52,788 nt of DNA. Origin: Polynucleobacter yangtzensis (GTDB lineage Bacteria; Pseudomonadota; Gammaproteobacteria; Burkholderiales; Burkholderiaceae). The notes under the pieces were generated by a model that saw only the letters and a program-made list of their open reading frames with translations, made no database searches and was not told the origin of the DNA. A program made the translations under genes and the position numbers. The stretch lies in NCBI RefSeq assembly GCF_001595965.1, contig NZ_LOJI01000022.1, forward strand, positions 141,708-194,495. Reading direction: 5' to 3'. Shown here piece after piece: positions 7,445 through 15,819 of the stretch (the first letter of the stretch is position 1; the number at the start of each line of letters is the position of its first letter).

Positions 7445-7476
7445 TAAAAAAAGCGGGGTTATTACCCCGCATTTTC
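7445..7476. terminator. Bidirectional intrinsic terminator between ackA and lysS
   Basis: GCGGGGT (7453-7459) pairs with ACCCCGC (7464-7470) over a 4-nt loop. It is flanked by AAAAAAA on the left and ATTTTCTTT on the right, so it works as a T-tailed hairpin on both strands for the convergent ackA and lysS transcripts. Confidence 0.88.
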
Positions 7477-7489
7477 TTTGAAGAGAAAT

Positions 7490-9046
7490 TTACTCTTCTT
7501 CGCGACGTAAGTGCGGAAAGAGAATCACATCACGAATATTCGGAGCATCAGTCAACAGCATGACTAGGCGATCGATACCTATACCGCAGCCGCCAGTTGG
7601 AGGCATGCCATATTCGAGGGCGCGAATGAAGTCATGATCGAAGTACATAGCCTCTTCATCACCAGCTTCTTTTTGCTCAACTTGTTTGCGGAAGCGATTA
7701 GCTTGATCTTCTGCATCGTTTAACTCTGAGAAGCCATTAGCGATTTCACGTCCGGTAATAAAGAGTTCAAAGCGCTCGGTAATACCGGGGCGCGTATCGG
7801 ATTCCCGGGCAAGGGGGCTTACCTCGATTGGGTAGTCGATGATGTAGGTTGGCTCCCAGAGGTGTGACTCAGCAACCAATTCAAACAAGGCTAGCTGAAG
7901 GGCGCCAAGACCAGCGTTCTTGAGAGTAGGGGAATCTGGATTCTCACCACCTTTTTTCAGCTCAGCACGAATAAATGCGGCATCTTCTAATTGCGCGGGT
8001 TCATAGCTCTTGTTGGATTGGCCGCAATACTTAAGGATGGCTTCGGTAATGGTTAAGCGCTGGAATGGCTTGCTCAAATCGAGTTCGCGACCTTGGTGGG
8101 TCAGAACGGCAGTGCCTTGCGCATCCATCGCGGCAGCACGAATTAAACTCTCCGTGAAATCCATCAACCAACGGTAATCCGTGTAGGCTGCATAGAATTC
8201 CATCATCGTGAATTCTGGATTGTGACGTGGGCTCACACCTTCATTACGGAAGTTGCGGTTAATTTCAAAGACGCGTTCAAAGCCGCCAACCACTAAACGC
8301 TTTAAATACAGCTCAGGTGCAATACGCAAGAACATCTGCATATCCAATGCATTGTGGTGCGTAATAAATGGCTTTGCTGTAGCACCACCAGGAATCGGGT
8401 GGAGCATTGGTGTTTCGACTTCCATGAAGTCTGCATCCAACATATGGCGACGTAAGGAGGCGATCGTATTGCTACGCGCTCTGAAAGTATTGCGGCTCTC
8501 TGGGTTCACAATTAAGTCAACATAGCGCTGGCGATATTTGGTCTCTAAATCAGAGAGGCCGTGGAATTTATCTGGCAGTGGGCGCAGAGATTTGCTTAGG
8601 AGACGTAGATTGCTGCACTCAACTGAGAGTTCGCCTTTATTGGTCTTGAATAAATTGCCTTCAGCAGAGATAAAGTCGCCCATATCCCAGTGTTTAAATG
8701 CGCCATGGATATCGGCGCCACTGATTTCATCATTGATGTAGAACTGAATCTGACCGCTGCGATCTTGAATGGTGGCAAAGCTTGCTTTACCCATTACGCG
8801 CTTGAGTACCATGCGACCGGCAACTTTGACATGCACCTTTTTGGCAGCCAACTCTTCTTTTGTGAGGCTGTCGTAGTGAGTATGAAGATCTGCAGCTAAG
8901 TGCGTCGGCACGAAGTCGTTTGGAAATGCCACTCCGCCTTCGCGTAATTTGGCTAATTTCTCACGGCGCTCAGCAATGATGTGATTTTCATCAACAGCTT
9001 CAGTAGCTGAAGCTGGGTTCGTGTTGGAGTTCGCTTGATCGTTCAT
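7490..9046 (-). CDS. lysS: Lysyl-tRNA synthetase, class II
   Basis: This 518-aa enzyme charges tRNA-Lys. It has an N-terminal OB-fold anticodon-binding domain (about residues 75-180) and the class II catalytic core: motif 1 around residues 200-225 ([12 protein letters not shown]), motif 2 with [14 protein letters not shown], and motif 3 with [10 protein letters not shown] at 485-494. Length is close to the usual 505 aa. It lies 34 bases after prfB on the same strand, as in E. coli where prfB and lysS are also an operon. It is the last gene of the recJ-prfB-lysS cluster and ends at the bidirectional terminator. No T-box or other tRNA-sensing leader is evident. Confidence 0.97.
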   Translation of the reverse strand: MNDQANSNTNPASATEAVDENHIIAERREKLAKLREGGVAFPNDFVPTHLAADLHTHYDSLTKEELAAKKVHVKVAGRMVLKRVMGKASFATIQDRSGQIQFYINDEISGADIHGAFKHWDMGDFISAEGNLFKTNKGELSVECSNLRLLSKSLRPLPDKFHGLSDLETKYRQRYVDLIVNPESRNTFRARSNTIASLRRHMLDADFMEVETPMLHPIPGGATAKPFITHHNALDMQMFLRIAPELYLKRLVVGGFERVFEINRNFRNEGVSPRHNPEFTMMEFYAAYTDYRWLMDFTESLIRAAAMDAQGTAVLTHQGRELDLSKPFQRLTITEAILKYCGQSNKSYEPAQLEDAAFIRAELKKGGENPDSPTLKNAGLGALQLALFELVAESHLWEPTYIIDYPIEVSPLARESDTRPGITERFELFITGREIANGFSELNDAEDQANRFRKQVEQKEAGDEEAMYFDHDFIRALEYGMPPTGGCGIGIDRLVMLLTDAPNIRDVILFPHLRREEE

Positions 9047-9080
9047 ATGGAATATTGATAACTGGAATAGAGGTAATAAA

Positions 9081-10185
9081 TCAGACGCCTTGCTTCAGGC
9101 TGGCTTCAATAAAGGCATCAAGATCACCATCTAATACTTTTTGTGTATTGGAGATCTCAACGTTGGTACGCAAGTCTTTAATGCGACTTTGATCCAGTAC
9201 ATAGGAGCGGATTTGATGACCCCAGCCCACATCGGTTTTGCTGGCCTCAAGCTTGTCCTGCTCAGCGCGACGCTTTTGCATCTCGTGCTCATATAAACGG
9301 GACTTCAACATCGTCATCGCTTCAGCTCTATTGCGGTGCTGGCTTCGGTCGTTCTGACATTGCACTACGATGCCGGTCGGAAGGTGGGTTAAACGAACGG
9401 CAGAGTCGGTCTTGTTGATGTGCTGGCCACCCGCACCAGAGGCGCGATAGGTATCAGTACGAATATCTGCTGGATTGACATCAATCTCAATCGAGTCATC
9501 AATTTCTGGATACACATAGATAGAGGCAAATGATGTGTGACGACCATTGGATGAATCGAATGGTGATTTGCGCACTAGGCGATGTACACCAGTTTCTGAG
9601 CGGAGATGACCATAAGCATATTCACCATCGACTTTGATGGTTGCGCTTTTAATGCCTGCAACATCGCCATCAGACTCTTCAAGAATTTCAGTTTTGTAGC
9701 CTTTGCGTTCACAATACTTGAGGTATTGGCGATAGAGCATGCTAGCCCAGTCACAAGCTTCGGTACCACCAGCGCCAGCTTGAATATCGATAAAGCAATT
9801 GCAAGAATCCATCTCATTGTGGAACATGCGACGGAACTCAAGGTCGCCAATAATCTTGCTATAGCTCTCAACATCTTTCTCAATGGCAGCGATCGTTTCA
9901 AAATCGCTTTCCTCTTTAGCCATATCAAATAGCTCAAGAGCGCTAGTGATATTGGTATTGAGATCGGTAAGAGTGGCAACTACGCCATCGAGCAATTTCT
10001 TTTCTTTGCCCAGCGCTTGTGCTTTCTTTTGATCATCCCAAATCGTGGGATCTTCCAGTATTGAATTGACTTCGGTAAGGCGACGTGACTTTACGTCGAA
10101 GTCAAAGATACCCCCGAAGAGCTTGCTCACGGGTGAGCAGATCGGACAAGGTATTCGAAATAATATTTAGTTGTTCAGCTTCCAT
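9081..10185 (-). CDS. prfB: Peptide chain release factor 2, with programmed +1 frameshift
   Basis: RF2 recognises UGA and UAA and triggers peptide release. The full gene starts at the ATG ending at 10185. Its first 27 codons end GYL at an in-frame UGA (10104-10102). The site reads CGG GGG TAT CTT TGA C, with the internal Shine-Dalgarno-like GGGGG and the CTTTGAC slip sequence of E. coli prfB. Ribosomes shift +1 there and continue DFDVK, giving 367 residues (E. coli 365). After the shift, the SPF anticodon-like tripeptide falls at 207-209 and the catalytic GGQ at 252-254. Low RF2 favours the shift, so the gene autoregulates. It lies 34 bases after recJ and 34 before lysS. The ATG at 10130 is not the true start. 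Confidence 0.97.
10096..10118 (-). promoter_or_regulatory. prfB +1 frameshift signal
   Basis: Read on the minus strand, this contains GGGGG, TATCTT, the in-frame TGA (10104-10102) and a following C. This is the classic RF2 autoregulatory recoding site: an internal SD-like element placed just before CUU UGA C, after codon 27. Confidence 0.95.
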
Positions 10186-10219
10186 CCCCTAATTATAAGG
10201 GGGTTATTGCACTGAACCC

Positions 10220-11971
10220 TTAGGTGTTGGCCGCCTCGTCATGGGCTTCAATCATCAGCTGTACGCGGGCTTGGCCTTGATAGCGGTCGGTGACCAAGCG
10301 ATAAGCTAACCTGGCTTTGGCAGGCAGGCTTTGCGTGCGGTTAAACCAAACTGCTGTTAATGGTTTGGAGCTTGCTCCAGCCCCCAGAGGCTTCACCATT
10401 AAGCGAAGATGTTTTTCTTTCATGAGGCTTTGCTGGGAAATCTCAAATTCCCCGAAGAAAACGGGTTGAGGGAAGCCTTGGCCCCAGATCTCCTCAGCCA
10501 AAAGATCCCCAATTTCAGGGGTAAATTCAGAAGGATCTAAACCACCATCATGTGCATGGCGGCGCTCGAGTAATTCATCTGTGAGTAGTTCTGATGCAAC
10601 CTGCTGAAAGCAGGTATCGAATTTCTCAAAATCATCTTTGCGAATAGTTAATCCGGCAGCCATTGCATGACCACCAAATTTCAAAATCAGCCCAGGCTCG
10701 CGTTTCGAAACTAAATCTAGAGCATCTCTTAAATGAAATCCTGTCAGCGAACGACCCGATCCTCGTAATTCTTCTCCGGTATTGCCATCAGCTGGTGCAA
10801 ACACAATTGCAGGACGATTAAAACGTTCTTTCAGGCGTGAAGCAACAATGCCTACAACGCCTTGATGCCATTCTGGATTCCATAGGCAAATACTATTGCG
10901 CTCAGACATGGTCCCAGAAAGCTGATCTTCGGCTAGATGGGAGAGTGCAGTTTCTTGCATGCCTGATTCAATCACGCGGCGTTCGCGATTGATGCGATCA
11001 AGCTCGTGCGCTAGCGTCATTGCTTCATCGGCATTATCGGTGAGAAGCAAGCGGATGCCTAAGGTCATATCTGCCAGACGACCAGCCGCATTGAGTCTGG
11101 GGCCGATAGCAAAGCCCAAGTCAAAGGTATTGGCCTTGCGTGGATCACGTGTAGCCGCCTGAAATAGCGCTTGAATTCCTGGCTGCGATATTCCTGCGCG
11201 AATGCGTTTCAAGCCATTAGAAACCAACACTCGATTGTTGCGATCGAGTTGCGCAACGTCTGCGACTGTTCCTAATGCAACTAGGTCTAAAAGGTTCTCT
11301 ACCTTAGGTTGGGTTTCATTTGTAAATTTTCCACGCTTACGAAGTTCAGCACGAAGGGCAACTAATAAATAAAACATCACACCAACACCGGCGAGCGCTT
11401 TACTTGGAAAAGTGCAGTCCGGTTGGTTAGGATTGACGATTGCCAGTGCTTTGGGTAAATGATCTCCAGGTAGGTGGTGATCAGTCACAATTACTTCCAT
11501 TCCAAGTTCGCGAGCACGATCTACCCCTGCTTCACTAGCAATGCCGTTATCTACAGTGATGAGATATTTGGGTTTAGGGGTTTGCTGTGCTGCTAATTCC
11601 ACTACTTCAGGGGTCAAGCCGTATCCCATCGTAAAGCGATTGGGCACCAGAAATTGAATTGGAGTGTCTGGTCCGCCTAGCATGCGTAAGCCCCGTAGAC
11701 CAACAGCGCAGGCAGTAGCCCCATCGCAGTCGTAATCAGCAACAATGAGCATTGGCTCTTTATTCTCAAGGATGTCTGCAAGCAAAGTGGCGGTGCTAAT
11801 GCAATTCTTAAGCTCAACCGGCGAAATGAGCTGCTTTAAGTCCAGGGAGAGCTCTTCAGGAGACTGCAGACCGCGTGCAGCATAGAGCCTAGCTAACAAT
11901 GGGTGCAAGCCACTCTGCGCCAACCAGGTTGCAGTACGTTCTGAAAATGGGCGTTGAGAGAATAGACTCAT
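10220..11971 (-). CDS. recJ: Single-stranded-DNA-specific 5'-3' exonuclease RecJ
   Basis: This 583-aa cytosolic nuclease degrades ssDNA 5' to 3' in recombination (RecFOR pathway), mismatch repair and base excision repair. The DHH-superfamily metal sites are visible: DYDCDGA at 79-85, and TDHHLPGD with D164-H165-H166. A DHHA1 domain follows with GGHAMAAGLT around residue 435, then a C-terminal OB-like domain. Length matches E. coli (577 aa). It lies 21 bases after the PGM-like gene and 34 before prfB, so it is probably co-transcribed with both. The N-terminus MSLFSQRPFSERTATWL resembles other betaproteobacterial RecJ proteins. Confidence 0.95.
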   Translation of the reverse strand: MSLFSQRPFSERTATWLAQSGLHPLLARLYAARGLQSPEELSLDLKQLISPVELKNCISTATLLADILENKEPMLIVADYDCDGATACAVGLRGLRMLGGPDTPIQFLVPNRFTMGYGLTPEVVELAAQQTPKPKYLITVDNGIASEAGVDRARELGMEVIVTDHHLPGDHLPKALAIVNPNQPDCTFPSKALAGVGVMFYLLVALRAELRKRGKFTNETQPKVENLLDLVALGTVADVAQLDRNNRVLVSNGLKRIRAGISQPGIQALFQAATRDPRKANTFDLGFAIGPRLNAAGRLADMTLGIRLLLTDNADEAMTLAHELDRINRERRVIESGMQETALSHLAEDQLSGTMSERNSICLWNPEWHQGVVGIVASRLKERFNRPAIVFAPADGNTGEELRGSGRSLTGFHLRDALDLVSKREPGLILKFGGHAMAAGLTIRKDDFEKFDTCFQQVASELLTDELLERRHAHDGGLDPSEFTPEIGDLLAEEIWGQGFPQPVFFGEFEISQQSLMKEKHLRLMVKPLGAGASSKPLTAVWFNRTQSLPAKARLAYRLVTDRYQGQARVQLMIEAHDEAANT

Positions 11972-11992
11972 ACAAAACTCATGCGTTAATCA

Positions 11993-12970
11993 TCACTGAA
12001 TGATTTCTTTCCAGGTCAGAGGTTCTGACTTTTTCCAGAAAGCCCAAGATTTTTTATAAAGATCTTTGATTGTAAGAATGCGCTCACGAACTTTCCCATT
12101 TGGAAAGTCAATCAGAGCCACTTCATCGATTTGTTTTTTTATTAGTGCAGCACTGATTTGTGGCCATGCCAATTGAGGTTGCTCAAGCCAAGCAAACGCA
12201 CCAACTAGATTATGCTCATTGAAAGTAACTTCGTATGGGAGGTCCAAAAGCCTTGCTAAGCCAGCCAGTATGGGGTGTTGGCCAATAAGGCATTGAGATT
12301 TTTCTAGTGCTTCTGGCGCTTGAACATCATTAAGTTTGCCAATACCACTAATCCAGAGCGAGTTAATGCTGGGTATGCCGCGTTGTTCGCGCTCTTCATT
12401 TACTGGATCTATATGCCAGAGCATCTGAATTTCGTTTTGGAGTTTGCGCCAACGTTTAGCTATACCCTCTTCGTGAGTATCGCGCGGCATCCACCAATCA
12501 ATATTGCGTCCATGGGCTTGATCAACGCTATAACTGGCAAGACTAGAAAACGGTCCTGCAGGAATGAACCAATAGCGCTGGTTTTGGAAAAGAATGGAGT
12601 TCTGAAAATCCTCTTCTATCAACGGGAGTGCTGCGTTGAGAAGCTGGACGGATTCTTCTGCCGTCAGATCAATCTGGTTTTGTCCCATCAATATGAGATG
12701 GTCTCGTGTGGCGTGTAGATGAACTGGTTGTAAACATGCAATGACTTCAGCTGGATTGACTACTTGCTTTGATTGCCCAAGCAGTAATACAGGGGCAAGT
12801 GGCATCGCCTCTCCGAGCAAAAAGCGCTCATGGGGCAGACCCTGTCTTGGACCTTCCTTGCTTTCAGGCTCGTCCAGGACGTCTTCCCCTGAAAGTAGCA
12901 GGGTGAAACGGCGAAGTTGGCCTGGGGTGGGGTTGGAAATAGCTGTCATTCCCCTGATTTTAGGTGGCAT
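11993..12970 (-). CDS. Uncharacterised conserved protein, phosphoglycerate-mutase-like
   Basis: This 325-aa soluble protein has no signal peptide or membrane span. It resembles a betaproteobacterial family (COG4255, by recollection) sometimes annotated as a putative cofactor-independent phosphoglycerate mutase or regulator, apparently without experimental support. Visible blocks are LLLSGEDVLDEP near the N-terminus, HLHATRDHLIL (about 105-115), RYWFIPAGPFSSLASYSVD and INSLWISGIGKL (about 205-220). I see no complete set of iPGM metal ligands (it lacks the usual DSxxGxG), so catalysis is doubtful. It is first in a run with recJ and prfB and divergent from lolC. The start could also be the ATG at 12949. 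Confidence 0.8.
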   Translation of the reverse strand: MPPKIRGMTAISNPTPGQLRRFTLLLSGEDVLDEPESKEGPRQGLPHERFLLGEAMPLAPVLLLGQSKQVVNPAEVIACLQPVHLHATRDHLILMGQNQIDLTAEESVQLLNAALPLIEEDFQNSILFQNQRYWFIPAGPFSSLASYSVDQAHGRNIDWWMPRDTHEEGIAKRWRKLQNEIQMLWHIDPVNEEREQRGIPSINSLWISGIGKLNDVQAPEALEKSQCLIGQHPILAGLARLLDLPYEVTFNEHNLVGAFAWLEQPQLAWPQISAALIKKQIDEVALIDFPNGKVRERILTIKDLYKKSWAFWKKSEPLTWKEIIQ

Positions 12971-13016
12971 TTGAGTATTCCATCAGTTTGCCCGCGCGAT
13001 TCACTAAACTGTGGCT

Positions 13017-14279
13017 ATGTTAAGACTTCCTATAGAGCTAGAAATTGGCCTGCGCTACACCCGATCCAAGCGTCGCAAGACGGTGGGCAAGCGCGATGGT
13101 TTCCTATCTTTTATCTCCGGAATCTCTACTGCAGGTATTGCTTTGGGGGTGGCTTCACTGATCGTAGTTCTCTCTGTCATGAATGGCTTTCAGAAAGAAG
13201 TACGAGATCGTATGCTTTCAGTTCTATCCCACGTGGAGATTACCGCGCCTGATGGCTTGGCAAATTGGGAGCCGCTGGCGCTTAAAGTGGCGGCTCAACC
13301 CCATGTAGTTGGTGTAGCGCCCATGGTGAGCTCTCAGGGGCTTCTTAGTCGTGAGAGCATGATGCGCGGTGTAGCGATTCGCGGCATCTTGCCAAGCGAA
13401 GAAGGCAAAGTATCTGACTTGCCAAAACAATTTGTTGCAGGCAGCATTGATGATTTAAAGCCAGGAAGTTTCGGTGTTGCTTTAGGCGCACAGCTGGCAG
13501 CAATTGTTGGCGCACACGTTGGCGATCGCATTAATTTAATTGTTCCTGAGAGTGATTTAACTCCAGCCGGTGCCATGCCTCGTATGCGCACACTTCAGGT
13601 GGTGGGCATTGTGGATAGTGGTCATTATGAATATGACAGTTCCTTAGCCATCATGCATTGGAAGGATGCTGCTGCCTTATTGCGGCTTCGTGATCCATCC
13701 GGCTTGCGTGTCAAAGTCGATGATATGCAGCGTGCGCCAGAGGTTGCTAATGAGTTGGCAGCTATCGTGCCCCAAGCTCTCTGGGTGACTGATTGGTCAA
13801 GATCAAATCGCAACTGGTTTGCCGCAGTTCAAACCGAAAAGAAAATGATGTTCATTATCCTAACGTTGATTATTGCTGTTGCGGCGTTTAATTTGGTGTC
13901 TACCTTGGTGATGACGGTGAACGAGAAGCAGGCTGACATTGCCATTCTGAGAACAATGGGCGCTAGCCCTGGACTTATTCAGAGAATATTTTTAATTCAG
14001 GGATTATCGATTGGTTTGTTGGGATCTTTAGCTGGAGTTGGTTTGGGTTTATTAATTGCACTCAATATTGATGTCATCGTTCCAGTCATTGAGGCAATCT
14101 TCCGAGTGCAATTTTTGCCACGTGAGGTGTACTTCATTAGCGAGCTACCTTCTGATGTCAGAGCTAGTGATGTACTAACTGTTGGCTTGATGGCTTTTGG
14201 CCTATCTGTATTGGCAACTCTATATCCAAGCCGCAGAGCGGCTAAGGTTCAGCCAGCGGAGGCTTTACGTTATGAGTAA
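13017..14279 (+). CDS. lolC: Lipoprotein-releasing ABC transporter permease
   Basis: This 420-aa inner-membrane permease works with LolD to extract outer-membrane lipoproteins and pass them to LolA. There is one N-terminal span (about residues 25-50, [19 protein letters not shown]), a large periplasmic MacB-type domain to about residue 270, then three spans. The pattern YTRSKRR, FISGIST and [17 protein letters not shown] is typical of LolC/LolE. I chose the ATG at 13017 over the GTG at 13011. Only one such permease is present, not a LolC/LolE pair, so a homodimeric permease (LolF-like) is possible. It overlaps lolD by 8 bases and is divergent from the PGM-like gene. Confidence 0.93.
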   Translation: MLRLPIELEIGLRYTRSKRRKTVGKRDGFLSFISGISTAGIALGVASLIVVLSVMNGFQKEVRDRMLSVLSHVEITAPDGLANWEPLALKVAAQPHVVGVAPMVSSQGLLSRESMMRGVAIRGILPSEEGKVSDLPKQFVAGSIDDLKPGSFGVALGAQLAAIVGAHVGDRINLIVPESDLTPAGAMPRMRTLQVVGIVDSGHYEYDSSLAIMHWKDAAALLRLRDPSGLRVKVDDMQRAPEVANELAAIVPQALWVTDWSRSNRNWFAAVQTEKKMMFIILTLIIAVAAFNLVSTLVMTVNEKQADIAILRTMGASPGLIQRIFLIQGLSIGLLGSLAGVGLGLLIALNIDVIVPVIEAIFRVQFLPREVYFISELPSDVRASDVLTVGLMAFGLSVLATLYPSRRAAKVQPAEALRYE

Positions 14280-14967
14280 TGTAGAGAACTTAGTACTCAA
14301 AGCCAGAGGCCTGGCTAAGACTTATGGTCAAGGGCCTACTGCGGTTGAGGTTCTTAAAGCAATCGATTTGGATGTCGCGCCTTCAGAAAAGCTTGCCATT
14401 GTTGGATCCTCAGGTTCTGGCAAGAGCACTTTGTTGCATCTTTTGGGCGGTTTGGATAATCCAAGCTCCGGTTCAGTGGTTTTGGCTGGCTCTATTTTGA
14501 ATAACTTATCAGTGAAGAAATTGGATCAGCTGCGCAATCACAGTTTGGGCTTCATTTACCAGTTCCATCACCTCTTAGATGAATTTAGCGCTGCTGAGAA
14601 CGTTGCATTACCGCTGCGTATCCGCGGTTTAAGTAATGATGAGTCAATGGATCGCGCCAGCAAAATGCTCAAAGCGGTTGGCTTATCAGCTCGTGAGCTT
14701 CATACCCCAGGTGAGCTATCGGGTGGAGAGCGTCAGCGTGTTGCTGTAGCTCGCGCCTTAGTTGGTAATCCAGTTTGTGTTCTGGCAGATGAACCTACCG
14801 GTAACCTAGATACTGAGACTGCCGATGGCGTATTTGATTTGATGTTAAATATTGCTCGCGACCAAGGTACTGCCTTTGTAATCGTGACTCATGACCCTAT
14901 ACGCGCTAAACGTTGCGATCGGATTTTGCATTTAGAGCGTGGAGTATTAAAGCCATTCTCGGTTTGA
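14272..14967 (+). CDS. lolD: Lipoprotein-releasing ABC transporter ATPase LolD
   Basis: This 231-aa cytosolic ATPase powers the Lol lipoprotein release complex. It has Walker [10 protein letters not shown] (about 45-53), the Q-loop [14 protein letters not shown] (the LolD type), signature LSGGERQR, Walker [14 protein letters not shown] and switch HD in VTHDP. I chose the ATG at 14272, preceded by GCGGAGGC inside the end of lolC, rather than an upstream in-frame codon that would add 25 unrelated residues. The gene overlaps lolC by 8 bases, so expression is coupled. tatD follows after 11 bases. Confidence 0.95.
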   Translation: MSNVENLVLKARGLAKTYGQGPTAVEVLKAIDLDVAPSEKLAIVGSSGSGKSTLLHLLGGLDNPSSGSVVLAGSILNNLSVKKLDQLRNHSLGFIYQFHHLLDEFSAAENVALPLRIRGLSNDESMDRASKMLKAVGLSARELHTPGELSGGERQRVAVARALVGNPVCVLADEPTGNLDTETADGVFDLMLNIARDQGTAFVIVTHDPIRAKRCDRILHLERGVLKPFSV

Positions 14968-14978
14968 GTAGATATCCC

Positions 14979-15815
14979 ATGTGGATCGATACCCATTGCC
15001 ATCTAGATGCTCCCGAGTTTGCGGACTCATTATCCGCAGTTATCCATGCTGCCCAAGAAAAAAACGTTAAAGCAATACTACTGCCTGCTGTGAAGGTGGC
15101 CGACTGTGCCCACGTAAAAGAATTGGCACATCAATATAGCGAAGAGATTCCTGGGTTGGTTTACACCCTTGGAATTCATCCTTTGTATACGAATCAAGCT
15201 CAAGAGAGCGATATCACTACGCTTGAGCAGCGTATTGTTGAATCTCTTTCTGATCCCCGCTTTGTGGGTGTAGGTGAAATTGGTTTGGATTATTTTGTCG
15301 AGGATCTGGATCCTCATAAGCAGGAATTCTTTTTCAATGCGCAATTGGATTTAGCGCAGAAGTATCAATTACCCGTAATCCTGCATGTACGTCGCTCACA
15401 GGATGCAATCCTAAAAGCTTTGCGCCGCCGCAATATCACCGGTGGTATTGCCCATGCTTTTAATGGCAGCTTCCAGCAGGCCGAACAATTTATTGAGCTT
15501 GGGTTTAAGTTAGGCTTTGGTGGCGCTGCTACCTATGAGCGTGCCCTACAAATTCGAAGGCTCTTAAAAGAGTTACCGCTAGATAGCATCGTGACTGAAA
15601 CAGATTCTCCTGATATTCCGCCTGCATGGCTTAGGGAAGAAGGCATTGCCTTTAATGAACCGGCTTTTGTTGAGAGAATTGCAAAAGAATTGGCATCGAT
15701 TCGAGATATTAATGATGCTGATTTTGCTTCTACGGTTTGGAGCAATGCGATGCATGTATTGCCACGCTGGTCAGCTCTCTGCGCTGATCTACCCAATCTC
15801 AATCTAGCCTCTTAA
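14979..15815 (+). CDS. tatD: TatD family metal-dependent hydrolase/DNase
   Basis: This 278-aa member of the amidohydrolase fold begins MWIDTHCHLD, where the HxH (H6, H8) binds metal. Further ligands are GEIGLDY (E about 103), LPVILHVRRSQD, GIAHAFNGS and TETDSPDIPP. TatD-type enzymes are 3'-5' DNases and have been tied to DNA repair and to quality control of tRNA and proteins. I chose the ATG at 14979 because the family starts here; upstream codons overlap lolD. It lies between lolD and comEC in a plus-strand run. Paralogues (YcfH, YjjV) are hard to tell apart by sequence alone. Confidence 0.9.
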   Translation: MWIDTHCHLDAPEFADSLSAVIHAAQEKNVKAILLPAVKVADCAHVKELAHQYSEEIPGLVYTLGIHPLYTNQAQESDITTLEQRIVESLSDPRFVGVGEIGLDYFVEDLDPHKQEFFFNAQLDLAQKYQLPVILHVRRSQDAILKALRRRNITGGIAHAFNGSFQQAEQFIELGFKLGFGGAATYERALQIRRLLKELPLDSIVTETDSPDIPPAWLREEGIAFNEPAFVERIAKELASIRDINDADFASTVWSNAMHVLPRWSALCADLPNLNLAS

Positions 15816-15819
15816 TTCA

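Noticed and set aside
8900..9080. T-box or lysine riboswitch before lysS
   Set aside because: The gap to prfB is only 34 bases and shows no tRNA-like or lysine-element features.
10104..10130. prfB start at the ATG at 10130
   Set aside because: It would ignore the canonical UGA frameshift and the conserved 27-codon N-terminus; its first nine residues come from the wrong frame.
12320..12718. 132-codon plus-strand frame inside the PGM-like gene
   Set aside because: It overlaps a longer minus-strand gene with recognisable conserved blocks, and it has no ribosome binding site.
14913..14978. Extra 22 N-terminal residues on TatD
   Set aside because: They overlap lolD in another frame and are unlike the family, which starts at MWIDTHCHLD.
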